Positions 39,654 through 50,680 of a stretch of DNA of 64,000 nucleotides are shown here, piece after piece. Made by a program: the position numbers and the translations under genes. The notes beneath the pieces were generated by a model. The model worked only from the letters and a program-made list of their open reading frames with translations, searched no databases and had not been told where the DNA came from. Every line of letters begins with the position of its first letter. Within the stretch, counting starts at the first letter, position 1. The DNA comes from Deltaproteobacteria bacterium. Lineage in GTDB: Bacteria; Myxococcota_A; Polyangia; Polyangiales; Houyiibacteriaceae. The DNA is taken from assembly GCA_017644045.1 (NCBI GenBank), contig JAEPMI010000001.1:302470-366469 (forward strand). Reading direction: 5' to 3'.

Positions 39654-39729
39654 GCCACCCTAGCTCAGCTGGTAGAGCAATTGTTTCGTAAACAATAGGT
39701 CGTCGGTTCAAGTCCGATGGGTGGCTCCA
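39654..39729 (+). tRNA. tRNA-Thr (anticodon CGU)
   Basis: 76 nt with CCA encoded. Acceptor stem GCCACCC/GGGTGGC is perfect; the D-arm reads CTAGCTCAGCTGGTAGAGC-like, anticodon stem-loop ATTGT-TTCGTAA-ACAAT reads CGT at positions 34-36, and the T-arm is GTCGG-TTCAAGT-CCGAT (TTCAAGT loop). CGU decodes ACG. Followed by a Rho-independent terminator. Confidence 0.95.
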
Positions 39730-39731
39730 CG

Positions 39732-39762
39732 AAACGCCGGGCGGTCTCGACCCGGCGTTTTT
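39732..39762 (+). terminator. Rho-independent terminator of tRNA-Thr
   Basis: A perfect 10-bp stem AAACGCCGGG/CCCGGCGTTT with a 9-nt loop merges into TTTTT (39758-39762). It begins three bases after the tRNA CCA end. Confidence 0.92.
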
Positions 39763-39811
39763 CATTCCGTCGCCGTTGCCCCCGGTGGAGGTCGCGAGGG
39801 ATCCTCCGCCG

Positions 39812-41794
39812 ATGAAGTTCCTCGGAGAGAATCCGGCAGACTGGCTCGACGACCTGGGGTTCACCTACGAGCTCCGCTTCGAGTCGGAGCCGACCGACGA
39901 GCAGTGCGCAGCGCTCGCCCACGCGTGGACGGCGCACTGCGAGGGGAAGACCCCCACCCGCGCCGGAGCGGTCGAGTTCTCGCGCGAGTTCGCCTACCTC
40001 CTGGCGCTCCCTCGACGCCCCGGCAAGGGCGAGCGCGACCTCTTCAAACACGTGGCGACCTTCCTGAAGAAGAAGGTCCATGGAGCGATCGCGCCGCTCA
40101 CGGAGGTGGTGCTGCTCACCGCCGCAGCGGACTTCCCGGATCTGGATCCGGGTCCCAAGGTCCCCGCCTCCCAGCGACCCGAATCGCCGGACCACCCCGA
40201 GCCGGGTCCACGCGAGGCGTACCAGGCGGTCGTTCGCGAGCTCGTGCGAAAGGCGAAGGAAGAGCGTTTCGCCAAGTGGACCGCCGAGCCGCCCGCCGGG
40301 ATGCTCGGCCTGCGCGTCGTCGAACGACCGGGACCGGGCGTGCCGCAGGTGGCAGAGGCGCTGCGTGCTGGCTTCCCGCCGGAGGGCGAAGGCAGCTATC
40401 CGATGTGCTTCTCCGGCTCGAGCTCGCGCCCGACGTGGGTGCCCGCGCAGTACGCGCAGACGCGTAAGGAGGTCGACCTGCGCATCGGTGGCGAGGTGCG
40501 CACCATCGCCCTACCCGACGGCCTGACCACGCGCGGCATCGCAGCGCCACACCCCGATGGCAGCCGGATCGCCGTCGCGGCGTTCCAGGGCAAGCGTGGG
40601 ATCCTGGTGATGGTCGACACCGCGACGGGAGCGCTCTCCACCCCCTGGAGCACCGAGGCCGACGAGATCTCGATGGAGTCCATGGGGGTCGGCTGGCTCA
40701 CCGACGACCACCTCGTCGTCACGACCGCGCAGCGGATGGTGGCGCTCCACGTGCCGACGGAGGGTGAGGCCAGCGTGACCCACCAACGCAAGGGCGACCG
40801 CCATGTCGTCCCCTGCCGCGAGGGCCGCCTGCTCTACGAGGTGAACGGCGGCTTCTTCGCCTGGAACGGCGCGAAGATCAGCCCGGCGACCAAGTGGAAG
40901 GTGGACTACCTCTACTTCCACTCGGAGTCCGAGGACTCGATTGTCCTGCGGCAGGGAAAGCCGCGCGAGGAAGGACCGGACGACACCTACTTCGAGGTGA
41001 CCCACCTCGACGAAGTCCTCGCCGCGAAGGCCACGCCGAAGAAGAAGGCGGTGAAGAAGACCGCCACCCAGAAGGCACCAAAGAAAAAGGCCGCGAAGAC
41101 GGCCTGGGAGCCCGTCGATGTGGAGCCGCCCATGCCGGAGCCCGACGACGAAGCGCACCCCGCGCGGGATGGCTGGACTCACCCCGGCAACCCGGCAGAC
41201 AACCTGCTGCGCTGGGGCCCGGCGAAGAACCCGACGGTCGTGCGCGCGAGCGACGCGGACGCCCTGGCCACCCTCTCGAACGAAGGCGTCACCCTCGTCC
41301 ACGGCGACCGGATCCACAAGGTCGAGACTTACATGCCGAAGCGGCTCGCGATCAGCCCCGGCGGCACGCGGGCCTACGCGCTCCAGTCGAACCTGAGCGT
41401 CATCATCGCCATCTCCGAGGAGAGCGCGGACGGGGACCGCGTGGTCTGGTCGGACGAGGCCAAGCTCGGCGAGATCGGAGACTTCGCCCCGGTCGGGGAA
41501 GACGAGCTCGTCGTCTTCGGCAAGCGCGCGACCGTGTGGTTGAAGCGCGTGAGCGCCGGCAAGTGGGACACGCTCGCCCGGTCCACGGCCATCAAGGGCG
41601 GCCAGCGCGCGGTGGCGGAGGGCGAGCGCATCGCGGTGCTCGCTACCGGCGCCAAGAACCTGCTGGTGGTCGAGCGCGACGGAGACGCCCTGAAGAAGGT
41701 GAGCGCGGAGAAGAGCGACGCGACGGAGCTCTTCGTCCGCGATGGAGCGCTCCACGCGGTGACCGCCGACGGCGTCCTTCGCTACGCGGGCTGA
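39812..41794 (+). CDS. Propeller-like hypothetical protein
   Basis: 660 residues from the ATG at 39812. The first 130 are helical (EPTDEQCAALAHAWTAHC, ERDLFKHVATFLKKKVHG). Then come beta-strand repeats typical of propellers (LPDGLTTRGIAAPHPDGSRI, GWLTDDHLVVTTAQRMVAL, RLAISPGGTRAYAL, VGEDELVVFGKRATVWLK), interrupted by a basic Lys/Ala/Pro linker (about 405-430, KKKAVKKTATQKAPKKKAAK). No signal peptide. Function unknown. It lies close after the tRNA with no promoter I can define. Confidence 0.6.
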   Translation: MKFLGENPADWLDDLGFTYELRFESEPTDEQCAALAHAWTAHCEGKTPTRAGAVEFSREFAYLLALPRRPGKGERDLFKHVATFLKKKVHGAIAPLTEVVLLTAAADFPDLDPGPKVPASQRPESPDHPEPGPREAYQAVVRELVRKAKEERFAKWTAEPPAGMLGLRVVERPGPGVPQVAEALRAGFPPEGEGSYPMCFSGSSSRPTWVPAQYAQTRKEVDLRIGGEVRTIALPDGLTTRGIAAPHPDGSRIAVAAFQGKRGILVMVDTATGALSTPWSTEADEISMESMGVGWLTDDHLVVTTAQRMVALHVPTEGEASVTHQRKGDRHVVPCREGRLLYEVNGGFFAWNGAKISPATKWKVDYLYFHSESEDSIVLRQGKPREEGPDDTYFEVTHLDEVLAAKATPKKKAVKKTATQKAPKKKAAKTAWEPVDVEPPMPEPDDEAHPARDGWTHPGNPADNLLRWGPAKNPTVVRASDADALATLSNEGVTLVHGDRIHKVETYMPKRLAISPGGTRAYALQSNLSVIIAISEESADGDRVVWSDEAKLGEIGDFAPVGEDELVVFGKRATVWLKRVSAGKWDTLARSTAIKGGQRAVAEGERIAVLATGAKNLLVVERDGDALKKVSAEKSDATELFVRDGALHAVTADGVLRYAG

Positions 41795-41795
41795 C

Positions 41796-42221
41796 TCACT
41801 CCGCGCAGGGCGTGAGCGTGTAGGTCGAGCCGGTCCAGCGAGGCTCGAGGCCACGGCGCCTCGAGAAAGGGGTCGCGCGGAGACCGTCGCCCTCCGTCTC
41901 GAAGAGGATCAGCAGCCCGTGGATCCGCCCGGCCGCCGAGAACGCGAAGCGACCCGTCGCCGGCTCGAACATGAGCTCGCTCTCGAGCCGAGCCCGGCGC
42001 CCCATCCGCTCACCACGCGGACCCTCGACGACCCGGAGCACCGAGGCTCGCCCTCGCCCCTCCCGTCGAATCGTCCAGCGCTCGCCGTCGGTCTCCCAGC
42101 ACCCGTCGATCGCGTCGAACGCCTCGCCGGGAATGCCCCGGCGAATCACGTCACCACCGGCCTCCTGCGCGAGCAACGGCGTGGAGATCAAGCAACCGAG
42201 CATGAGCAGCAGACGAGCCAT
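41796..42221 (-). CDS. Small secreted protein
   Basis: 141 residues with a Sec signal peptide (MARLLLMLGCLISTPLLAQ). The mature part has Cys near both ends (DGCWETDGERW, TLTPCAE), consistent with one disulphide, and a lipocalin-like central stretch (FEPATGRFAFSAAGRIHGLLILFETEGDG). No family recognised. It is the last gene of the leftward DM13/barrel/DUF547 operon, 47 bp after DUF547. Confidence 0.65.
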   Translation of the reverse strand: MARLLLMLGCLISTPLLAQEAGGDVIRRGIPGEAFDAIDGCWETDGERWTIRREGRGRASVLRVVEGPRGERMGRRARLESELMFEPATGRFAFSAAGRIHGLLILFETEGDGLRATPFSRRRGLEPRWTGSTYTLTPCAE

Positions 42222-42268
42222 GACCCGTCGTACGCGCGAGGGCCGGGTTCGATCCCCACTCGCGATGC

Positions 42269-42991
42269 TCAGACGTCGTTGAGGCGCCAGTCGTAGGTGA
42301 TGCGACCCACCTCGGCCGACGCGGGCACGCTGCTGAGGTCGACGCCCTTGCGCTCGAGCCAGCCGCGGATGGAGCCGCCGTCGCGCTCGAAGTCCTCGTG
42401 GAACCAGTGGAAGATCTCCGAGACCTTCACCTCGCCATCGCTCACGCGAACGTGCCGCCGGTTCGCGACCGCTCGCTCGACCAATCGATCGAGGGTGCGC
42501 TCGAGCGAGCCCTGGCGGAACGCGCGCCCATGCAGCGCGGGGCAGCTCTTGGCGGCACAGTTCAGCGCGAAGTGCACGCGCGCGTCGCGGAAGCGCGGGC
42601 GGACGATGCGGTTCTCGATGTCGTCGAGGGTCCGGCGTGCGCCAGCGACGCGATGACGCTTCGAGTCGAAGAAGCCGTCCACGTCCCGGACGGTCCGGAG
42701 CGGGTAGTTGTCGATGACCGACTTCACCACGATGGCGTTGTAGGCGTTGAGCCAGTCGGCGAGCCCCGAGGACTCGGGCATCGTGGCCACCGAGGCCAGG
42801 AACGCGTCCAGCTTGGCCATGGCTGCGGCGTCCGCCTTCAGCGCCGCGTAGTCCACGCCCCCGCGGCGGGCGTGCGCCTGCAGGACCTCGTCCCACGGCC
42901 CGGAGTCCAGCGCGGACGCCTGGCCCGGCGCGACCAGCGCGAGGGCGAAGACGGCGCCGAGCAGGCGAGCGAAGTGGCGAAGCAGGGTCAT
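42269..42991 (-). CDS. DUF547-containing exported protein
   Basis: 240 residues with signal peptide (RHFARLLGAVFALALVAPGQASA-L). The body is a DUF547 domain: WNEVLQAHARRGGVDYAALKAD-like opening (here DEVLQ), LADWLNAYNAIVVKSVIDNYPL, and the conserved Cys pair in ALNCAAKSCPAL, then FHWFHEDFERDGGSIRGWLERKG. This family is widespread and uncharacterised, often exported, and the conserved Cys residues suggest redox or disulphide chemistry. Start ATG 42991 overlaps the stop of the barrel gene by one base (TGATG). Confidence 0.85.
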   Translation of the reverse strand: MTLLRHFARLLGAVFALALVAPGQASALDSGPWDEVLQAHARRGGVDYAALKADAAAMAKLDAFLASVATMPESSGLADWLNAYNAIVVKSVIDNYPLRTVRDVDGFFDSKRHRVAGARRTLDDIENRIVRPRFRDARVHFALNCAAKSCPALHGRAFRQGSLERTLDRLVERAVANRRHVRVSDGEVKVSEIFHWFHEDFERDGGSIRGWLERKGVDLSSVPASAEVGRITYDWRLNDV

Positions 42992-43902
42992 CAGGGTCTC
43001 CTCTGGTAGGTGAGCGACAGCTTGTACGCAGCCGTGGCCGGAACATTTCGTCCGTAGAACGCTCCGTCGACGCCGAAGCCCAATCCGAAGCCCCCGCCGA
43101 GCTCCGCGAGGAGCTCCAATCCGACGGCAGCGTACTCCACTCCGTCGCCGAGGCCCGCGATGCGAGGCACGCCGGTCGAGGTGTCGGCGTTGCGATCCTG
43201 CACGACCAAGAGCCCCGCCACGCGGGCGATCCACCACAGCCGGTCGAAGAAGGGGCGGTCGACCTTGATCCCGGTCTCGAGCCTGTAGGCGAGCTGGTCC
43301 CGGATGTCGGCCGCCGGGGGGAGACTCGCGCGCGTGTCTCGCGGTGTGGTGCGCACCACGTAGCCGACGCTGGCCTGGACGAACTGCTGCACCCGGCGCC
43401 AGCCGAAGCCGTGGCCCAGAGCGAGGTGTAGCCCGACGTCGACCTCACCATCACCGGTCGGCAGGAGATCGGCGACGGTCTGGGACGCCGGGTCTCCGTC
43501 GGCCTCGGGCGAGGGGTCACCGGTGGGGAGCCCGACTCGAACGCCGAGCGAGAGATGCACCGGCGCCTCGAGGAGGCCGGTCCAGAGCCCGAGATTCAGG
43601 TCACCGAACCCCGTCACGGCGCCCTGGTCGACGAGCACGCTGCGCCGAAAGACCTCGCCCTCGAGCGTCGCCATCAGCCAGCGATCGACGATGCCCGCCT
43701 CCGAGTAGAGCGCGAGGGTGTGCTGGCGGAAGTCGTTGATGTCGAAGCGCTCGCCGTCGTCGCCATAGAACCCGTCCGCGCGCATGACGCGGTAGCCGAG
43801 GTTCACGTACGCGGAGCCGGGATCGCGGATCCACGCCTGGGCCTCCGCGTTGCTGCTGCCGAGGGTCGCGAGCGCGACGAGCGCCATCAGGAAGCGGTTC
43901 AT
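42991..43902 (-). CDS. Outer-membrane barrel / transporter-like protein
   Basis: 303 residues. Signal peptide MNRFLMALVALATLGSSNAEA-Q precedes repeated amphipathic beta strands (AYVNLGYRVMRADGFYGDD, HLSLGVRVGLPTGDPSPEAD, QQFVQASVGYVVRT, GFGLGFGVDGAFYGR) ending in aromatic YKLSLTYQRRP. Resembles the phenol-degradation MetA-like/FadL-type barrels used as uncharacterised transporters. The product shares an operon with DM13 and DUF547 proteins. It overlaps the DM13 stop by four bases. Confidence 0.72.
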   Translation of the reverse strand: MNRFLMALVALATLGSSNAEAQAWIRDPGSAYVNLGYRVMRADGFYGDDGERFDINDFRQHTLALYSEAGIVDRWLMATLEGEVFRRSVLVDQGAVTGFGDLNLGLWTGLLEAPVHLSLGVRVGLPTGDPSPEADGDPASQTVADLLPTGDGEVDVGLHLALGHGFGWRRVQQFVQASVGYVVRTTPRDTRASLPPAADIRDQLAYRLETGIKVDRPFFDRLWWIARVAGLLVVQDRNADTSTGVPRIAGLGDGVEYAAVGLELLAELGGGFGLGFGVDGAFYGRNVPATAAYKLSLTYQRRP

Positions 43903-44438
43903 CGGGGCTCCATGACCGCCCGCGCGGTCTCGACCCCGAAGGGCTCGCAGTAGATGAAGACGTAGGCGGGGCTCGGCGGCTCCGCGAGCTCGACGTCGAA
44001 GCGATTGGCGCCCCGAATCGATCCGGAGTCGAGGCGCGCCACGACGGTGTCGGCCGCGGTGAGGGAAGTGCCGATGGCCGAACGCGGCGTGACCACCACC
44101 ACCGGCCCGGGCACGGCCGCCGAGGCGAAGTCCTCCGAGAAGACGAGCTCGAGGCCGGTGTCGGTCGACTGGAGCGTCGCGGTCCCGGCGGCGTCGTAGC
44201 CACCCCGGCCCTCGAAGGCTCCGACCAGGGTGATCGCGCTCGGCGCCCCCGCGTCGGTCTCCCGGCCCGCGTCGCGATCGAGGCCAGCGTCGGCCACGCC
44301 GGCGTCCGCGAAGGCATCGGTCGGCGCCGCGTCGGCGGACGCGAGGCCAGCGTCCACCGGCGGTGAGTCGGGGCGGAGGTCGGTGTAGATCGCGTCGCAG
44401 CCGACCAACGCGAGGCAGGGCAAGAGAAGCAGTCGCAC
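43899..44438 (-). CDS. DM13-domain lipoprotein
   Basis: 179 residues. Lipobox LVGC (C14), then an Asp/Ala-rich linker (residues about 25-65) that sets the domain away from the membrane. The C-terminal ~110 residues match the DM13 pattern: GRGGYDAAGTATLQSTDTG, LELVFSEDFASAAVPGPVVVV, and a conserved Cys in YVFIYCEPFGV. DM13 is proposed to be a redox-active electron-transfer module. First gene of a four-gene operon with the barrel, DUF547 and a small secreted protein. Confidence 0.75.
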   Translation of the reverse strand: MRLLLLPCLALVGCDAIYTDLRPDSPPVDAGLASADAAPTDAFADAGVADAGLDRDAGRETDAGAPSAITLVGAFEGRGGYDAAGTATLQSTDTGLELVFSEDFASAAVPGPVVVVTPRSAIGTSLTAADTVVARLDSGSIRGANRFDVELAEPPSPAYVFIYCEPFGVETARAVMEPR

Positions 44439-44560
44439 GCCCGCCCTACCCGCACGAAGGGGGTTCGTTACGTGCCATCGTCCGCAGAGGGTCCGCGGCC
44501 TGGCGGCGACGTCCCCGTCCGGGGGTCGCTAGCCGATGCGGAATCCGCGACTCTCCCTCG

Positions 44561-45073
44561 ATGATCCAGCGCAAGGGCCACAGCCCGATCGATCATCGGA
44601 AAGACGGAGTGACGGCTGGCGACACGCTGGAGGTGAGCCACCACGACGTCGCGATCTTCGCGCGCCAAGGACAGTTCGTTCGGGTGCTCCAGCCGGGGAG
44701 CTACCAGGTGCCGCCGGAGTTCTCGGGACCGGACATGGAGGTCTTCTTCGTGCTGACCACACCGCTTCACGATCAGAAGTTCGGCGGGAACCTCGGCGCG
44801 GGGCTGCCGGTGCGCGCCGCGTTCGGCAAGATCCAGTGGGTCATCCGCGACCCGGAGCGCGCGGTCATGGCGGTCGGCTTCAGCGACACCAGCGGCTTCG
44901 ACCGGTGGGTCGCCTCGACCTTCCTGAAGGGACTGCAGCACGCCGCGGGCAAGGCGCACCTCGCAGGGCAGCCGCTCGACGGCCTCGAGGCGGCCGCGAT
45001 GGCCGCTGCGAACGAGACGCTCTCCGCGCAGGGAGTCGAGGTCCTCGCGGTGACCGAGATGCAGATGCGCTAG
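44561..45073 (+). CDS. SPFH/Band 7-like protein
   Basis: 170 residues. The ATG at 44561 is used. EVSHHDVAIFARQGQFVRVLQ, GPDMEVFFVLTTPLHDQKFGG and AAFGKIQWVIRDPERAVMAVG resemble SPFH domains of virion-core/YdjI-like proteins, which bind membranes or oligomerise. No transmembrane helix is visible here, and it is shorter than full-length members. Function unknown; divergent from the DM13 operon, so a shared control region lies at 44439-44560. Confidence 0.65.
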   Translation: MIQRKGHSPIDHRKDGVTAGDTLEVSHHDVAIFARQGQFVRVLQPGSYQVPPEFSGPDMEVFFVLTTPLHDQKFGGNLGAGLPVRAAFGKIQWVIRDPERAVMAVGFSDTSGFDRWVASTFLKGLQHAAGKAHLAGQPLDGLEAAAMAAANETLSAQGVEVLAVTEMQMR

Positions 45074-45186
45074 ACCCGCGTTCCGAGCGTCATGGTTCCG
45101 GCACATGCGCTGACCAAGGGGTGCATCCGTTCTCGTGACGGCCCGAGAGGGCATATCGTGGGTCGGGCGTGCGTATACTCCGCGCC

Positions 45187-46407
45187 ATGCCCGCCCCCAT
45201 CGTCTGCTACCTCTCCGGGCCACGCCTGCTCGTGAAACGACCGGGGGAAGAGCCGCTCGAGCTCGAGAGCCGCTTCGCCGAGGAGGTCCGCCAGCGCGCG
45301 GTCCAGATCCGGAAGAAGCACGAGTGGAAGCAACAGGGCCGGGGTGCCCAGTTCAGCGGTGCGCTCCTCTGGGGCATGGATGGGGACGACCAAGGGCCCG
45401 GACCGCTGGCGTGGTTCACCGCGTTGAGCCCCGGACGCGCGCCCGGCGAAGTCCTCTACGCCCTGTCCTCGGGTCGGGTGAGCGGGGTGTTCGCGGCCGA
45501 CGCGCGCGCCGAGGAGCCGGCGGAGACCGAGCAGCGTCTCTTCCACACCGCGGACTTCCAGGTCTTCGACCTCGCCCGCACGGACGACCACGAGTGGGTC
45601 GCCTGCACGACCACCGGCGCACACGGGGTCCAGCACCTGGGCGCCATGCGCGAGGACGGCTCGGACTTCGAGCAGCTCACCGAGGGCGACTCCATGGACC
45701 GGGCCCCCGCGTGGGTTCCCGGCGTGCACGCTCAGCTCGTCTACGAGTCGGCCGGTGTCGGTCGCGACGCGGCGGGCCAGATGGTCGGCTTCGGACCCAC
45801 CAGCGTGCAGCGGCTGGACGTCCCGAGCTCGGAGGTGAGCACGGTGCTCGAGGACGCGAAGCACGACCACCTGGCCCCACGGCTGGATGCGTCGGGACGG
45901 CTGCTCTGCATCCGCCGCCCCTGGCACGACCCGAGCAAGGGGGCGCTCGCGTCACCCAAGAGCGTCGGGCGGGCGCTGATGGACTTCGTCCTCTTTCCGT
46001 TCCGCCTGATCTTCGCGCTCTTCGCGTACCTGAACTTCTTCACCGCGAGCTACACCGGGAAGCCGCTCACCACGGCGGGGGGTCCCGAGAAGCAGGGGCG
46101 CGACGCTCGCCAGCTCGCGATCTGGGGCAACCTCCTCGCGGCCGGTGCCGTGGCGCCGGGAAAGGCCGACGAGCCCCGAGACGTCCCCTCGAGCTGGCAG
46201 CTGCTGCGGTGGACCCTGGACGACGAAGGCCAGCCGAAGGGCGACCCCGAGGTGCTGGCGAAGAGCGTCGCCGACTATCACCTCGCGAGCGATGGCTCCG
46301 TGGTGTTCACCACGGGCCGGACCGTCGTGTGCCTGAGCCCTGATGGCAGCCGCGAGACGCTCGTCGAGGGTGAGCACATCCGGCGGGTCGTGGTCCTCGG
46401 CGACTGA
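45187..46407 (+). CDS. Propeller-like protein with one membrane segment
   Basis: 406 residues. It starts at ATG 45187 (MPAPIVCYLSG); an ATG at 45169 is also possible. The N-terminal part contains TolB-like repeats (GPLAWFTALSPGRAPGEV, HEWVACTTTGAHGVQHL, DRAPAWVPGVHAQLVYES, KHDHLAPRLDASGRLLCI), and around 265-290 there is a hydrophobic stretch (RALMDFVLFPFRLIFALFAYL). It resembles the propeller-like protein at 39812 in composition only. No catalytic motif seen. Confidence 0.6.
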   Translation: MPAPIVCYLSGPRLLVKRPGEEPLELESRFAEEVRQRAVQIRKKHEWKQQGRGAQFSGALLWGMDGDDQGPGPLAWFTALSPGRAPGEVLYALSSGRVSGVFAADARAEEPAETEQRLFHTADFQVFDLARTDDHEWVACTTTGAHGVQHLGAMREDGSDFEQLTEGDSMDRAPAWVPGVHAQLVYESAGVGRDAAGQMVGFGPTSVQRLDVPSSEVSTVLEDAKHDHLAPRLDASGRLLCIRRPWHDPSKGALASPKSVGRALMDFVLFPFRLIFALFAYLNFFTASYTGKPLTTAGGPEKQGRDARQLAIWGNLLAAGAVAPGKADEPRDVPSSWQLLRWTLDDEGQPKGDPEVLAKSVADYHLASDGSVVFTTGRTVVCLSPDGSRETLVEGEHIRRVVVLGD

Positions 46408-46493
46408 GATCCCGAGTCATTTCACGGAATCGCGAGCCAGTCGCTCGTGGTCACCTCGACGTGTCACAGGTCGACACTAGACTGCCGTCCCCT

Positions 46494-49538
<3,045 letters not shown>

Positions 49539-49580
49539 CGCTGCACGGCCTCGTACGTCTCGAACCCGGAGGAGGAGTGC

Positions 49581-50600
49581 GTGGATAGCGACGAACAGCG
49601 CTACGTGGTCATCGGAGAGCGCGCCGAGGACTCGGATACGATCGAAGAGCTCGCCTACGAGGTGCTCGTGGGCCTGAGCTCGGAGCCGAAACGGCTGCCC
49701 TCGCGCTTCTTCTACGACGACGTAGGGAGTCGGCTCTTCGCGCGGATCATGCGCCTCGAGGAGTACTACCTCACCGACTGCGAGCACTCGATCCTGGAGC
49801 GCTCGGGCCCCGAGATTCTCTCCTGCATGGAGGGCCGAGCGTTCAACCTGGTCGACCTCGGCGCGGGTGATGGCGCCAAGACCATGCTGCTCCTCCGGCA
49901 CCTCGCCGAGATCGGCGCGGACGTGACCTACGTGCCGATCGACATCTCCGAAGGCGCGATGAAGGGGCTGGTCGCGACGATTCGGAAGGAGCTGCCCTCG
50001 ATCCGGGTCGAAGGCGTGGTCGCCGAATACCACCGCGGGCTCCAGTGGCTGGTCCGGCAGCGCTCCGACCGCGCCAACCTGGTGCTCTTCCTGGGGTCGA
50101 ACGTCGGCAACTTCGATCGCGCCCAAGCGCGCGGCTTCCTCGGTCGCATCTGGGCATCGCTCCGCTCGGAGGACCGCGTGCTGGTGGGCTTCGACCTGAA
50201 GAAGGACATCGAGAAGCTGCTCGCCGCGTACAACGATCGAGAGGGGGTCACCTCGGCGTTCAACCTCAACCTGCTGGAGCGGATCAACCGGGAGCTCGGC
50301 GCGAACTTCGTGACCGATCGCTTCCGCCACTTCGGCACGTACGACGTGACCAGCGGCGCGATGAAGAGCTATCTGGTGAGCCTCGATCCGCAGGACGTCC
50401 GGGTCGACGCGCTGGACCGCTCGTTCCACTTCGACGCGTGGGAGCCGGTCCACACGGAGTACAGCTACAAGTATCTGCGGAGCGATCTCGACTCGCTGGC
50501 GCACGACTCCGGCTTCGTGGTCGAACAGCGCTTCGAAGACGAACGAGGCTGGTTTGCCGACGATCTCTGGCGTCCGCGGAAAGGCGGCGACGACGGCTGA
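49581..50600 (+). CDS. egtD: L-histidine N-alpha-methyltransferase, EgtD-like
   Basis: 339 residues. SAM-dependent enzyme that converts histidine to hercynine in ergothioneine synthesis. SAM motif VDLGAGDGAKT (91-101), substrate-pocket features YYLTDCE (63-69), GSNVGNF (172-178) and HTEYSYKY with E293 and S295 equivalent to residues that hold the histidine carboxylate/amine in EgtD. The GTG start follows GGAGGAGGAG, a strong ribosome site. No EgtB-type sulfoxide synthase is in the window, so ergothioneine synthesis is inferred, not shown. Confidence 0.87.
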   Translation: MDSDEQRYVVIGERAEDSDTIEELAYEVLVGLSSEPKRLPSRFFYDDVGSRLFARIMRLEEYYLTDCEHSILERSGPEILSCMEGRAFNLVDLGAGDGAKTMLLLRHLAEIGADVTYVPIDISEGAMKGLVATIRKELPSIRVEGVVAEYHRGLQWLVRQRSDRANLVLFLGSNVGNFDRAQARGFLGRIWASLRSEDRVLVGFDLKKDIEKLLAAYNDREGVTSAFNLNLLERINRELGANFVTDRFRHFGTYDVTSGAMKSYLVSLDPQDVRVDALDRSFHFDAWEPVHTEYSYKYLRSDLDSLAHDSGFVVEQRFEDERGWFADDLWRPRKGGDDG

Positions 50601-50680
50601 CCGCTTGACGTCCCCATCGATGGACGCAGGGACGCCGGACACATCCTTGCCCTGACGGGGGTATCTTCGGCATCCTGCCA

